From positions 1 to 64,000 of the forward strand of contig CAYLRU010000004.1 in the NCBI GenBank assembly GCA_964386565.1: 64,000 nt of DNA. The letters are read 5' to 3'. This document shows, piece by piece, positions 52,113-59,881 of this stretch. Every line of letters begins with the position of its first letter. Position 1 is the first letter of the stretch. The notes beneath the pieces are model-generated. The model saw only the letters and a list, made by a program, of their open reading frames with translations. It was not told the origin of the DNA and did no database searches. The translations under genes and the position numbers were made by a program. Source of the stretch: CAYLRU01 sp964386565. GTDB lineage: Bacteria > Desulfobacterota > Desulfobacteria > Desulfobacterales > UBA5616.

Positions 52113-52889
52113 ATGGCGACACAAACGGAACTGATGGCTGCACGAATTTATCTGCGGGCGGTTTTCCCGGTTATGAAGGTAGTGCTTGCGGATGATCCCG
52201 GTATGAGGAAAAAATTTGAAGGGGTTACCGCCGATATCCAGTTCACGGCAAAGGACGATACCGGAGACATCGGCGCTTACCTGCATTTTAAAAACGGCGA
52301 CCTGGAAATCGTCCAGGGGATCATCGAAAATCCGGCGATTACGTTCGGATTTAACAGCGTTGCCAAAATGAACGCCATGCTGGCAGGCAAACCGGTGATG
52401 CCGAAAATCAAGGGGCTGATGAAAATTCGGCTTTTACTGAAAGTATTCTCTCTTTTGATGAGTTTAAAAATTCTCATGCCCGATGTCCGCCCCAATGAAC
52501 CTGAAAAAAGACGGCTGAAGGTTAAAATGACCCTTTATATGATCACCACCGCCCTTTCCCAGTATAACAAGGGGGGAGATCCGGAAATGGTCAAATGGAC
52601 CTCCAAACAGCCCGAGCGTATTTACCAGATGTCGGTTCAGGGTGAAGACATCGCCGCCTATCTCCGGGTCAAGGCGGGAAAATCAAAGGCCGGCCGGGGG
52701 ATGTATACCCGGCGACGTCCCTTTGTACACATGAAGTTTAACGGCGTGGATGGTGCACTTCCCGTCATTCTAAACGAGGTGGGAATGGTGGAAGCAGTGG
52801 CCGGCGGCCTTTTGTCCATCGAGGGTTCGCCGGAATACGGCGGCGACATCGGGAATTTTATGACACGAATTCAAAACCTGATCTCTTAA
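52113..52889 (+). CDS. SCP2 sterol-carrier-like protein (258 aa)
   Basis: The first 110 residues have the SCP2-type pattern of a lipid-binding fold: IGAYLHFKNGDLEIVQG, then ENPAITFGFNSVAKMNAMLAG and an amphipathic helix LMKIRLLLKVFSLL. The second part (from about 145) is a further domain ending LSIEGSPEYGGD that I do not recognise. It begins one base after the transketolase stop with GAGG six bases before the ATG, so it is translated from the same message. The link between a sugar enzyme and a lipid carrier is unexplained; it may serve the acyl-CoA dehydrogenase that follows. Confidence 0.65.
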   Translation: MATQTELMAARIYLRAVFPVMKVVLADDPGMRKKFEGVTADIQFTAKDDTGDIGAYLHFKNGDLEIVQGIIENPAITFGFNSVAKMNAMLAGKPVMPKIKGLMKIRLLLKVFSLLMSLKILMPDVRPNEPEKRRLKVKMTLYMITTALSQYNKGGDPEMVKWTSKQPERIYQMSVQGEDIAAYLRVKAGKSKAGRGMYTRRRPFVHMKFNGVDGALPVILNEVGMVEAVAGGLLSIEGSPEYGGDIGNFMTRIQNLIS

Positions 52890-52924
52890 GTCTCATTATT
52901 TACTTTTGGATCAAAACCATATTT

Positions 52925-53122
52925 TTGGCAATAACATGGCAAGGAAATTATGATGATGACCGTTTCCCAATATTAATGTGGATTCACGGTGGCGGAAACA
53001 GTATCGGGCACCATGTTTTCCGACCAGAAAAAACACCAACTTATGTCAGCCTGTTTAAAGATACGCCTTTATGGAATGATGAAGAATACAGGGGCCTGGG
53101 CGGTCAAGGTTGCAAAAACTAA
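52925..53122 (+). pseudogene. Carboxylesterase (type B) scrap
   Basis: The word FPILMWIHGGGNSIGHH matches the oxyanion-hole region of type B carboxylesterases (PVxxWIHGGG). Upstream and downstream parts of that enzyme, including the GESAG nucleophile elbow, are missing. It is therefore a 65-codon remnant in the gap before the acyl-CoA dehydrogenase gene, or a chance match. Confidence 0.5.
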
Positions 53123-53142
53123 CCATGTAAAGGAGGACCCAC

Positions 53143-54378
53143 ATGTTTGACGTATTGATGAGCAAGGAACAGAAAGCCCTCAGGGAAGAAGTGCGGAATT
53201 TGGTCAAAAGCATCCCCAAGCAATTGCTTCTGGATATGGATGCCGACAAGATCAGCTTCCCAACTGAATTTTTAACCGAAGCAGGCAGGCGAAACCTCCT
53301 GGGTCTGCGCTTTCCGACAAAATGGGGAGGGCGTGGCCTTACCTGGGATGAAGAGCTCATTGCCCTTGAAGAAATCGCAACACTCGGCATCTGCTTTGCC
53401 TGCCAGTACAGCCTGGTATCCATCGTCGGGGAAACCATAAACGTTTACGGAACCGAGGCCCAGAAGGAGAAATATCTCAAACCCACTCTTGAAGGAAAAC
53501 TGTTTTGCGCCGAGGCCCTGACCGAACCCAGGGGGGGGAGTGATTTCTTCGGCGCCGTGACAACAGCCCGCAGGGAAGGGGATCACTATATTTTAAACGG
53601 ACAAAAACGATTTGTAGTGGGTGCTGAAGGAGCGGATTATTTCGCAGTATATGCCAAAACAAACCCGGACGCCCCTCCCCACGAGTCCATAAGCCTGCTC
53701 ATCGTTGAGAGAGGTGAGGGCGTCGTGGTCAAGCATGTATACGGCCTCATGGGTGCCCGTGGCAATGGAACGGGACGGTTGGTATTTCGCGATGTGAAAG
53801 TACCCGTGGAAAATATTATCGGTGAAGAAAACCAGGCGACGAAAATTTTCTGGCAGATGATGATTCCTGAAAGACTTCTGTCCGGGATAACCAGCAGCCG
53901 GGCCAGCCTGGATTTGGCCGTCCGTTATGCCAACCGGAGAAAGGCTTTCGGCCAGCCCATTCGGAATTATCAGGGTATCAATTTCAAGGTGGCCGACTGT
54001 ATCACCAAGCTGGATGCGGTCACCGCATTCGCCCACACCGTAGCGAAAATCGTTCAGAACGAACTGGGCAGCACCGGATATCGGCGAAGACTGGTTTCGG
54101 AAGTCAAAAGATTCTCCACCCAGACGCAGTGGGAGGTTTTAAACGACTGTATGCAGATTCTCGGCGGTATCGGCTATACCAATGCGTTTCCCGTTGAAAG
54201 AGAATTAAGGGGTGCGCGACTGGCCACCATCTGGACCGGCACCACTGAAATTCAAAACATGATTATTCAACACGAATATTTCAAGGAAGTCTTGAAACGG
54301 GGAATCGAGGGCAGAGACATCGAGGCGGATGTCCCGCTGACGGAAGAAGAGCTGGCTGAAGAACGAATTTATGAGTAA
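53143..54378 (+). CDS. Acyl-CoA dehydrogenase (411 aa)
   Basis: A complete FAD-dependent acyl-CoA dehydrogenase: FAD-contact LTEPRGGSDF, then NGQKRFVVGA, RRKAFGQPI, and QILGGIGYTN near the end. It oxidises an acyl-CoA to the 2-enoyl-CoA, passing electrons to ETF. At the usual catalytic position YEGTxE the sequence reads IWTGTTEIQ, so Thr replaces the normal base; another glutamate, perhaps in the PERLL helix as in isovaleryl-CoA dehydrogenase, must serve. An AAAGGAGG ribosome binding site is present. The acyl chain is not readable. Confidence 0.88.
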   Translation: MFDVLMSKEQKALREEVRNLVKSIPKQLLLDMDADKISFPTEFLTEAGRRNLLGLRFPTKWGGRGLTWDEELIALEEIATLGICFACQYSLVSIVGETINVYGTEAQKEKYLKPTLEGKLFCAEALTEPRGGSDFFGAVTTARREGDHYILNGQKRFVVGAEGADYFAVYAKTNPDAPPHESISLLIVERGEGVVVKHVYGLMGARGNGTGRLVFRDVKVPVENIIGEENQATKIFWQMMIPERLLSGITSSRASLDLAVRYANRRKAFGQPIRNYQGINFKVADCITKLDAVTAFAHTVAKIVQNELGSTGYRRRLVSEVKRFSTQTQWEVLNDCMQILGGIGYTNAFPVERELRGARLATIWTGTTEIQNMIIQHEYFKEVLKRGIEGRDIEADVPLTEEELAEERIYE

Positions 54379-54706
54379 GAAGTCAATGTGATTAACCTTA
54401 AAAATGACGAGGTGATTGAGTTTTAAGGAAATACTGTTGAATTGGGAGGAATCTGTTATTCCCTGGTACCATTGGTGCCTTGAATGAACTTAAGCAAACG
54501 GGCGGTTTGGTTTTGAGATATAGCGAGAAAAGCAAGAAATGCGTGAAAAGCCGAGACCAGGGACTTTGCATCTTGTATGGTTAAATCTTTTTTAAACCCA
54601 TAAGACACAAAGAACACCAAGCGTATCAGGGGCATGAGATTTTAACTTTTTAATATTATGACTTTCTCCGCTTTTCTCGCTTGACCCGCTATAAAACCGA
54701 CTACTG
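54379..54706. other. 328-base gap with a degenerate inverted repeat
   Basis: No gene seen. AGCGAGAAAAGC at about 54521 reappears in inverted form near 54672-54684 (GCTTTTCTCGCT), together with nearby similar bases on each side, giving a long weak stem of unknown meaning. Confidence 0.3.
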
Positions 54707-55210
54707 TCAGCAGCACTCGGATGAACAATCGCCGCCCGAGGAACAACCACCACCGCTCCCGGCCTGAACCTGTGTCGGCGTATCGGATATGCCCACGACT
54801 TCAATATCAAAGGTCAATGCCTGGCCTGCCAACGGATGATTCAGGTCCAGAACGACTTTTTCATCGTCCACTGATACAACCTGGGCAGGCACCTGTCGGC
54901 CGTCCTGGGTTTGGAGACCAATCGTCTGACCCACCTGGGGATTCACGCCAGGGGGAACATTGGCGGTGGGAAAACTATGCATAAGGCTTTCGTTCCTTTC
55001 GCCGTAAGCATCTTCCGGCTCGATGGTGAACGTCTTTTTCTCGTGCAATACCATTCCCATCAATGCATTCTCAAACCCTTTTATCAACTGTCCCGCACCC
55101 ATCTTCACCTCAAGGGGTTGGCGCCCCGCACTGCTGTCAAACACCTCTCCGTTTTGCAGAGTACCTGTATACTCAACGCTGACGTACATGTTGCTCTCAA
55201 CTTTTTCCAT
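54707..55210 (-). CDS. slyD: FKBP-type peptidyl-prolyl isomerase, SlyD-like (167 aa)
   Basis: The FKBP domain is split by the insert-in-flap domain (about residues 70-120), as in SlyD: VSVEYTGTL and FDSSAGRQP at the start, MGMVLHEKKTFTIEPEDAYGE, then LDLNHPLAGQALTFDIEV. The C-terminal tail GGGCSSGGDCSSECC is Cys-rich, suited to binding nickel or other metals. SlyD assists protein folding and, in E. coli, hydrogenase nickel delivery. The ATG at 55210 has AGGAG six bases before it. No hydrogenase gene is in the window. Confidence 0.88.
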   Translation of the reverse strand: MEKVESNMYVSVEYTGTLQNGEVFDSSAGRQPLEVKMGAGQLIKGFENALMGMVLHEKKTFTIEPEDAYGERNESLMHSFPTANVPPGVNPQVGQTIGLQTQDGRQVPAQVVSVDDEKVVLDLNHPLAGQALTFDIEVVGISDTPTQVQAGSGGGCSSGGDCSSECC

Positions 55211-55522
55211 ATCATTCTCCTGTTGTTTAAAATTAAAATTAGGTCTTAACCTACGCATCAAAACAAAATAGTCAAGAAAATAAGATATTTTTATTGGGGT
55301 TCGCCGCTTTCTCCCAAATACGGAATCTTTGTAAAGTCTTTTTCAATATGATTTTCCCGGAAAACAACAAGACAATAAAAAAACAACATGAACGGCTTCA
55401 TAACAAATCAGCGATAACGATTTGAATGGCGAAAGACCTGAATTCTTTATCAGACCATAAAAAAGGAAGGCGGACATACCTTGCTGTCGCACCTTCCTTT
55501 TTTACAGCGGAACTACTTTTAA
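55211..55522. other. 312-base gap holding the SDR terminator
   Basis: Apart from the hairpin at 55459-55503 no gene or site is seen. Confidence 0.4.
55459..55503 (-). terminator. Terminator of the MFE-type SDR gene, probably bidirectional
   Basis: AAAAAAGGAAGG (55459-55470) pairs with CCTTCCTTTTTT (55492-55503), with an inner GCGACA/TGTCCGC pairing. A and T runs flank it on both sides. Confidence 0.8.
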
Positions 55523-56437
55523 TTACGGTTTTTGAACCACGTCCGAAGCAAGGGCTGAAAACATAATTTCGTTGACATCGTTGTAATATTTGGGATTGTC
55601 AAGACTCATGATATCGGCCCATTTTTCCGCTACCTGTTCCACCGTGGGCAGTTCAGGGAAAAAGTGGCCCGGACCGGACAGAACCTGGGATCTGCTGAAA
55701 TACCCGGCAAATGCATTGAGATAGATTCCGGATTCCTGGCATTGTTCTGAAACAAGATACAGAACACCCGGTGTAATATATTTGACATCGAGTTTCTGGA
55801 ACATATCCGGAGGCATGACATCTTCGGTCAGCCGAGTGCCGGCGCTGGGCATCAGCAGGTTGGTCTTGATGTTGTATTTGGCGCCTTCAAGCTTCAGCAC
55901 GTTCACCATACCGGCCATGCCCGCCTTTGCCGCCGCGTAATTGGTCTGGCCGAAATTGCCGAACATTCCGGAACCGGATGATGTCAGTACGATACGTCCG
56001 TACTTGTTTTCCTTCATATTGATGAAAGCCGGCCGGGTTACATTAAACGTACCTTTTAAATGAACCGCGATAACCGCATCCCATTCCTGCTCGGTCATCT
56101 TGGCAAAGGATTTATCCCGCAGGATGCCCGCGTTATTGATCAGAATATCAACTTTCCCATAGTTGTCGATGGCGGTTTTAACGATGTTCTCCCCGCCTTC
56201 CGCAGATGCCACGTTGTCATAGTTGGGAACCGCTTCGCCGCCGGCAGCCTTTATTTCTTCAACGACCTTGTCCGCAGCTGCTGAAGAACCTGGTCCCGAT
56301 CCGTCCCTGGCCCCGCCCAGGTCATTGACCACGACCTTGGCCCCTCTTTGGGCTAAATTAAGGGCATAATCCTTGCCCAATCCGGCGCCCGCGCCGGTTA
56401 CAATGGCAACTCTTCCTGTAAAATCAATCTTAGACAT
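55523..56437 (-). CDS. SDR-family 3-hydroxyacyl-CoA dehydrogenase, MFE-2-like (304 aa)
   Basis: The cofactor motif TGAGAGLG (15-22), the VVVNDLGGARDGSG signature of the peroxisomal multifunctional enzyme type 2 dehydrogenase domain, NNAG, a catalytic serine in LTSSGSG, and Tyr-Lys in TNYAAAKAG are all present. It is the dehydrogenase domain only; the hydratase and SCP2 domains that follow in the eukaryotic enzyme are absent. It oxidises a 3-hydroxyacyl-CoA with NAD. GGAGGTC precedes the ATG. It faces away from the c-di-GMP riboswitch. Confidence 0.87.
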   Translation of the reverse strand: MSKIDFTGRVAIVTGAGAGLGKDYALNLAQRGAKVVVNDLGGARDGSGPGSSAAADKVVEEIKAAGGEAVPNYDNVASAEGGENIVKTAIDNYGKVDILINNAGILRDKSFAKMTEQEWDAVIAVHLKGTFNVTRPAFINMKENKYGRIVLTSSGSGMFGNFGQTNYAAAKAGMAGMVNVLKLEGAKYNIKTNLLMPSAGTRLTEDVMPPDMFQKLDVKYITPGVLYLVSEQCQESGIYLNAFAGYFSRSQVLSGPGHFFPELPTVEQVAEKWADIMSLDNPKYYNDVNEIMFSALASDVVQKP

Positions 56438-56585
56438 GATGACCTCCTCCTCTGGTGTTTAAGGATGTAATTAATGATGATTCAATGACGATTACTTTGG
56501 AAATACTGTCAAAAAGCATTTGTTATGTCAAGTAAAAGCAGGCGATCATCATGATAAGACGAATTTTTGCTTTCTCACTTTTTCG

Positions 56586-56614
56586 TTGACATGGTACACT
56601 TTTTTATATAAGAT
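56586..56614 (+). promoter_or_regulatory. Sigma-70-like promoter of the c-di-GMP riboswitch transcript
   Basis: TTGACA (56586-56591), a 17-base spacer, then TAAGAT (56609-56614). The start near 56621 leaves about 50 bases before the aptamer. Confidence 0.6.
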
Positions 56615-56672
56615 ATTGTATTATAAGCTGATATAGGCAAGCATCAGCAATATTGTATATGACATAACGAAA

Positions 56673-56777
56673 GGGCAAAACCGCTAAAAGGCGGTGACGC
56701 AAAACCTCGGGTCTAAAGCAGGTGTATAATGATTGGGCTGTTTTCAAAGCACATCTGCCATGACAGCCGGGTTGCCG
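56673..56777 (+). promoter_or_regulatory. Class I cyclic-di-GMP riboswitch (GEMM-I)
   Basis: The class I core is readable: GGGCAAAACCG, the P1b hairpin ACCGC/GCGGT, then GTGACGCAAAACCTCGGGTC, TAAAGCAGG, and on the 3' side ATCTGCCATGACAGCCGGG closing with GTTGCC against GGCAAAACC. A terminator follows 13 bases later. Confidence 0.9.
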
Positions 56778-56789
56778 ATTTTTCTGTAC

Positions 56790-56819
56790 GCCTTCGGGTC
56801 GGCACCCGAAGGCCTTTTT
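56790..56819 (+). terminator. Intrinsic terminator after the c-di-GMP aptamer
   Basis: A perfect 10-bp stem GCCTTCGGGT / ACCCGAAGGC with a CGGC loop is followed by CTTTTTT. Spacing from the aptamer suits attenuation, so c-di-GMP probably decides read-through to the gene at 57049. Confidence 0.9.
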
Positions 56820-57048
56820 TATTCCGGGTTGAATCAAATAGCGGCGATTCTAACTATTTTGGCCTGACAGACAAGGTCGAACACATCCTTTGCACCGTTA
56901 TATTGCCGGGCGCAATGACATTGGCCGGTATCATTGCGCTGTTGAGCAGTAAAATATTCTTAGGGCACAGAGACTGCATGCGGAATGTCACCGGGAACGA
57001 TTTTATCAAACCTGTAACCCAATTGAACATGTCATGGGAGAAACGGTT

Positions 57049-57603
57049 ATGATCGAATCAAGATATTTAAAAGACAATCTTAAAAATATTGAACAACTCA
57101 CCCTTATTCCCGTTTTCAAGAATGTCGGTGCAAAGAAGCTTGCATCTTTGCTCAAACTCAGTAAAATAAGACAATACGAAGCAGGAGAATGTATCATTAG
57201 AAAAGGAGAAAGGGACTCCTGGTTATATTTTCTGCTCCAGGGCAGCGTCAGGGTCCGGGACAGGGGCTATCCCATCGCAAAGATCGATAAAGTCGGGGAA
57301 ATATTCGGGGAAATGAGATTAACAGACGGCCTTGAACGCTCAGCCTCGGTTTTTGCAGAAACCAAAACCATTTGCCTGGCCGTGAATCTTGACGCCAAAG
57401 ACCGTCTGGATTCGAAAAGAGAAGAAGCACTTCTGCTGGATCTGCTTTTTTCGATTATTTCCAGGAACCTGTCACTTCGCCTGCGTTCTGTCAATGATGC
57501 ATTCATCAGTATGAGAAATGAGCAGGCCATGCACGAATATTCCCCGTCTCATTTTATCGGGAACAATGGTCTGGCAGGTGGAATGAAATTGGTCGCGGGT
57601 TAA
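57049..57603 (+). CDS. Cyclic-nucleotide-binding (CRP-like sensor) domain protein (184 aa)
   Basis: A cNMP-binding beta-roll with the pattern EAGECIIRKGERDSWLYFLL and the phosphate-binding cassette IFGEMRLTDGLERSASVFA. No DNA-binding HTH follows; instead the last 60 residues are helical (LLDLLFSIISRNLSLRLRSV), so it is not a complete CRP-type regulator. It lies 230 bases after a c-di-GMP riboswitch-terminator. The ATG at 57049 has GGGAGA at about eight bases; ATG 57034 is an alternative. Confidence 0.8.
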   Translation: MIESRYLKDNLKNIEQLTLIPVFKNVGAKKLASLLKLSKIRQYEAGECIIRKGERDSWLYFLLQGSVRVRDRGYPIAKIDKVGEIFGEMRLTDGLERSASVFAETKTICLAVNLDAKDRLDSKREEALLLDLLFSIISRNLSLRLRSVNDAFISMRNEQAMHEYSPSHFIGNNGLAGGMKLVAG

Positions 57604-57643
57604 ATCCTTTCCTCTAATCAGGTGTAAACGCGACAACTGTTGA

Positions 57644-57826
57644 ATCGCTTATCCGCGCCGTCCGATCTGCTCTATATGCAGAGACAGACCCAAGTGCCTG
57701 TATTGCGTGGAATGCGGCACCTATATTGGAACGAAACCCAAAGATTGTCCGGATTGCGGTTGCATAACCCATACAAAAATTAATCGAATAAAACAACAAG
57801 ATGGGCCGACCTGTCCGATGCGCTGA
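57644..57826 (+). pseudogene. Cys-rich zinc-ribbon-like fragment without a start codon
   Basis: An open frame of 60 codons lies between TGA (57641) and TGA (57824). It encodes ten cysteines in pairs: PICSICRDRPKC, LYCVEC, DCPDCGC and TCPMR, a zinc-ribbon-like arrangement. There is no ATG, GTG or TTG before the cysteine region, so it looks like the 3' end of a decayed gene, or it starts by an unusual route. Confidence 0.45.
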
Positions 57827-57986
57827 CTTGGGTTTTCTGCAATAGGCGTAAGATCGACCGGTAAAGCTTTGAAAGTGCTTCAGCCGCTGTTAAAGTAGGC
57901 ATGATACCTGTATAGTATCTGCACAAGAGATACGTCATAACGCACATGGTGCCAAGAACATAATAAAGATTCTCTTCATTTTTCAT
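57780..57986 (-). CDS. Possible small membrane peptide (68 aa)
   Basis: The peptide starts MKNEENLYYVLG and has one membrane segment (about residues 8-29). A weak GAGACGG lies before the ATG. It follows the acyl-CoA ligase gene by 30 bases on the same strand, but overlaps the Cys-rich stretch on the other strand. Unrecognised. Confidence 0.25.
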   Translation of the reverse strand: MKNEENLYYVLGTMCVMTYLLCRYYTGIMPTLTAAEALSKLYRSILRLLQKTQVSASDRSAHLVVLFD

Positions 57987-58016
57987 ACAAGCCGTCTCAT
58001 GCTGGGCTGTCTGACC

Positions 58017-59609
58017 CTACTGTTCATATAAGGCCTCATATTGATGCCGCAGCAAATGTTTTTTAATTTTTCCCGTTGCGGTCATGGGAAGTTCGTTTAT
58101 AAACACTACCCTTTTCGGCGTCTCAAATCCAGCTAATTCATTTTTGCAGTGTTTAATCACCTGTGCCTCGCTCAGCTCAAAACCAGGCTTTACGCTTACG
58201 AAAGCGGTCACCGCCTCTCCCCAGTATTCATGGGGCAGTCCGATAACGCCGACATTGGCAACCGCATCCATGGCCAATATGGCTTCTTCCACTTTTACGG
58301 AAGAAACGTTCTCTCCACCGGATTTGACAATATCTTTTTTCCGGTCTACAAAATGCAACTGGTTGTCTTCATCTATGTACCCGATATCGCCGGAATGGTG
58401 CCAGCCATAAGCCTGGGCGAAGTCCGTCGCTTCTTCGTTCCGATAATACCCGATCATGGCCTGCGGACTGCGCCAGACGATTTCACCGATCTCCCCTTGT
58501 TGAAGAATATTGCCGTCGTCGCCCATCACTTCCTGGTCGCAGGTCAGGGAACCGTCACCCCAGTAATTCCCCTCTTTTTCGCCGACCCAATGTGGATCCA
58601 TAACCGTTGAAACCCCGGCAATTTCTGTCTGGCCCGAAGCCGTAGCAAAGGGACAGCGAAATACTTCTTTCAGCCGTTTAATCGTCGGTGTATCCATGGG
58701 CGCCATTCCGTAAACGCCCCTGCGCAGCGATGAATAGTCGTACCGCTCGATGTCCGGATGGGCCAGCAGCGCCTTCCACATCAACGGCAGCAATACCAGA
58801 AGCTGGATCCGCTCGGATTCAATAAGGGATAAAATTTCCCCCGGCGCAAACCCGCGCACAAACACTGTTTTTCCACCCAGATGCAGTACTAATAATCCCA
58901 GCAGTTCAGCCGTAACATGAAACATGGGCAACACCATGACGGCATCGGCACTGCCGACACCGACGCCTAAAGCCAGTGCCGTATTCAGGGTTGCGATAAA
59001 ATGGTTCTTGTGGGAAGTCATCACTCCTTTGGGCCGGGCCGTTGTGCCGCTGGTATACATGATTTGCGCCAGGTCGTCGTCATTTATGACGATATCCTGT
59101 ATTTCACCGGTATCATGGCCTCTGAGAAAATCATCCATGGAAACGAACCGGTCCGAATCTCCGTCTTCTTCTTTTACCAGGGTTATCCGGACAAATTCCA
59201 TGTCCGATTCGTCAACGACCCGGTCAACCAATGAATGAAGGGTTGAATCGGCGAAAATGGCCTTTGCCCCGGAATGCTCAATGTTGTACCGGATATCATC
59301 GGAATTCTGAAGATAATTAACGGGAACGGCTACGAATCCACCTTTAAAACTTCCCATAAGCGCCGTGAGAAAAGCCCCGGAGTTGGTCCCGAGAATCACT
59401 ACCCGGTCACCCTGTCTGATGCCGCGTTCCCGCATGGCCCGGACAAATTGATTCACCCGGTCATTTAACTGCCGAAAGGTCAGGCTCACGCGGTGGTTTC
59501 CGAAAAAATCAACAACCGCCTCTTTTTCGGAATGACTTTTCGCACGGCGACGCAGTATATCGCCAAGGGCAATGCGACGGATCAAGTTTACTTCCAATGG
59601 TGTGGCCAT
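58017..59609 (-). CDS. AMP-dependent acyl-CoA synthetase / ligase (530 aa)
   Basis: The adenylating-enzyme core is complete: the P-loop MYTSGTTARPKGV, then YGMAPMDTPT, WHHSGDIGYIDEDNQL (A7) and the C-terminal MTATGKIKKHLLR with the catalytic lysine. It activates a carboxylic acid as acyl-AMP and joins CoA. The chain length or aromatic nature cannot be told. It stands alone on the minus strand; the internally deleted homologue at 49892 is not a copy of its ends. Confidence 0.88.
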   Translation of the reverse strand: MATPLEVNLIRRIALGDILRRRAKSHSEKEAVVDFFGNHRVSLTFRQLNDRVNQFVRAMRERGIRQGDRVVILGTNSGAFLTALMGSFKGGFVAVPVNYLQNSDDIRYNIEHSGAKAIFADSTLHSLVDRVVDESDMEFVRITLVKEEDGDSDRFVSMDDFLRGHDTGEIQDIVINDDDLAQIMYTSGTTARPKGVMTSHKNHFIATLNTALALGVGVGSADAVMVLPMFHVTAELLGLLVLHLGGKTVFVRGFAPGEILSLIESERIQLLVLLPLMWKALLAHPDIERYDYSSLRRGVYGMAPMDTPTIKRLKEVFRCPFATASGQTEIAGVSTVMDPHWVGEKEGNYWGDGSLTCDQEVMGDDGNILQQGEIGEIVWRSPQAMIGYYRNEEATDFAQAYGWHHSGDIGYIDEDNQLHFVDRKKDIVKSGGENVSSVKVEEAILAMDAVANVGVIGLPHEYWGEAVTAFVSVKPGFELSEAQVIKHCKNELAGFETPKRVVFINELPMTATGKIKKHLLRHQYEALYEQ

Positions 59610-59881
59610 GTTTCCCCCTTTGTATCATTTTGGATCTTTTGAAGATGTGAAGACGGCAGGCTTATATAGAAGCCATTTCAAAATCTGTTGTCGCAACCTT
59701 TTTGACTGTTTTTGAAAAGGTTTTTAGCGAAGCGAAACGTTAAAATTGTATTTTGTTTGAGGGTTCTTAGCCCGAGTTTTTACAATTTGGAAAAGCAAGT
59801 TCAGGGGAAAAATAGTCAAATCTGCAAGGGAAGAGGTTTAAAATAATTTTTAAACAAATCCCTATCAAGGAAAGGATTGGA

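Larger units (their letters stand above)
57604..58016. other. 413-base gap with two doubtful small coding stretches
   Basis: It contains a Cys-rich coding-like stretch on the plus strand (57644-57826) and an overlapping minus-strand frame for a small membrane peptide (57780-57986). They overlap, so both cannot be ordinary genes. Confidence 0.4.

Noticed and set aside
56729..57052. 107-codon frame between the SDR gene and the cyclic-nucleotide-binding gene
   Set aside because: Starts inside the c-di-GMP aptamer and passes through the terminator. Its later part has one hydrophobic stretch, but no start with a ribosome binding site.
59695..59730. Possible terminator AACCTTTT...GAAAAGGTT on the plus strand
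   Set aside because: No plus-strand gene ends here, and on the minus strand there is no U-run after the stem.
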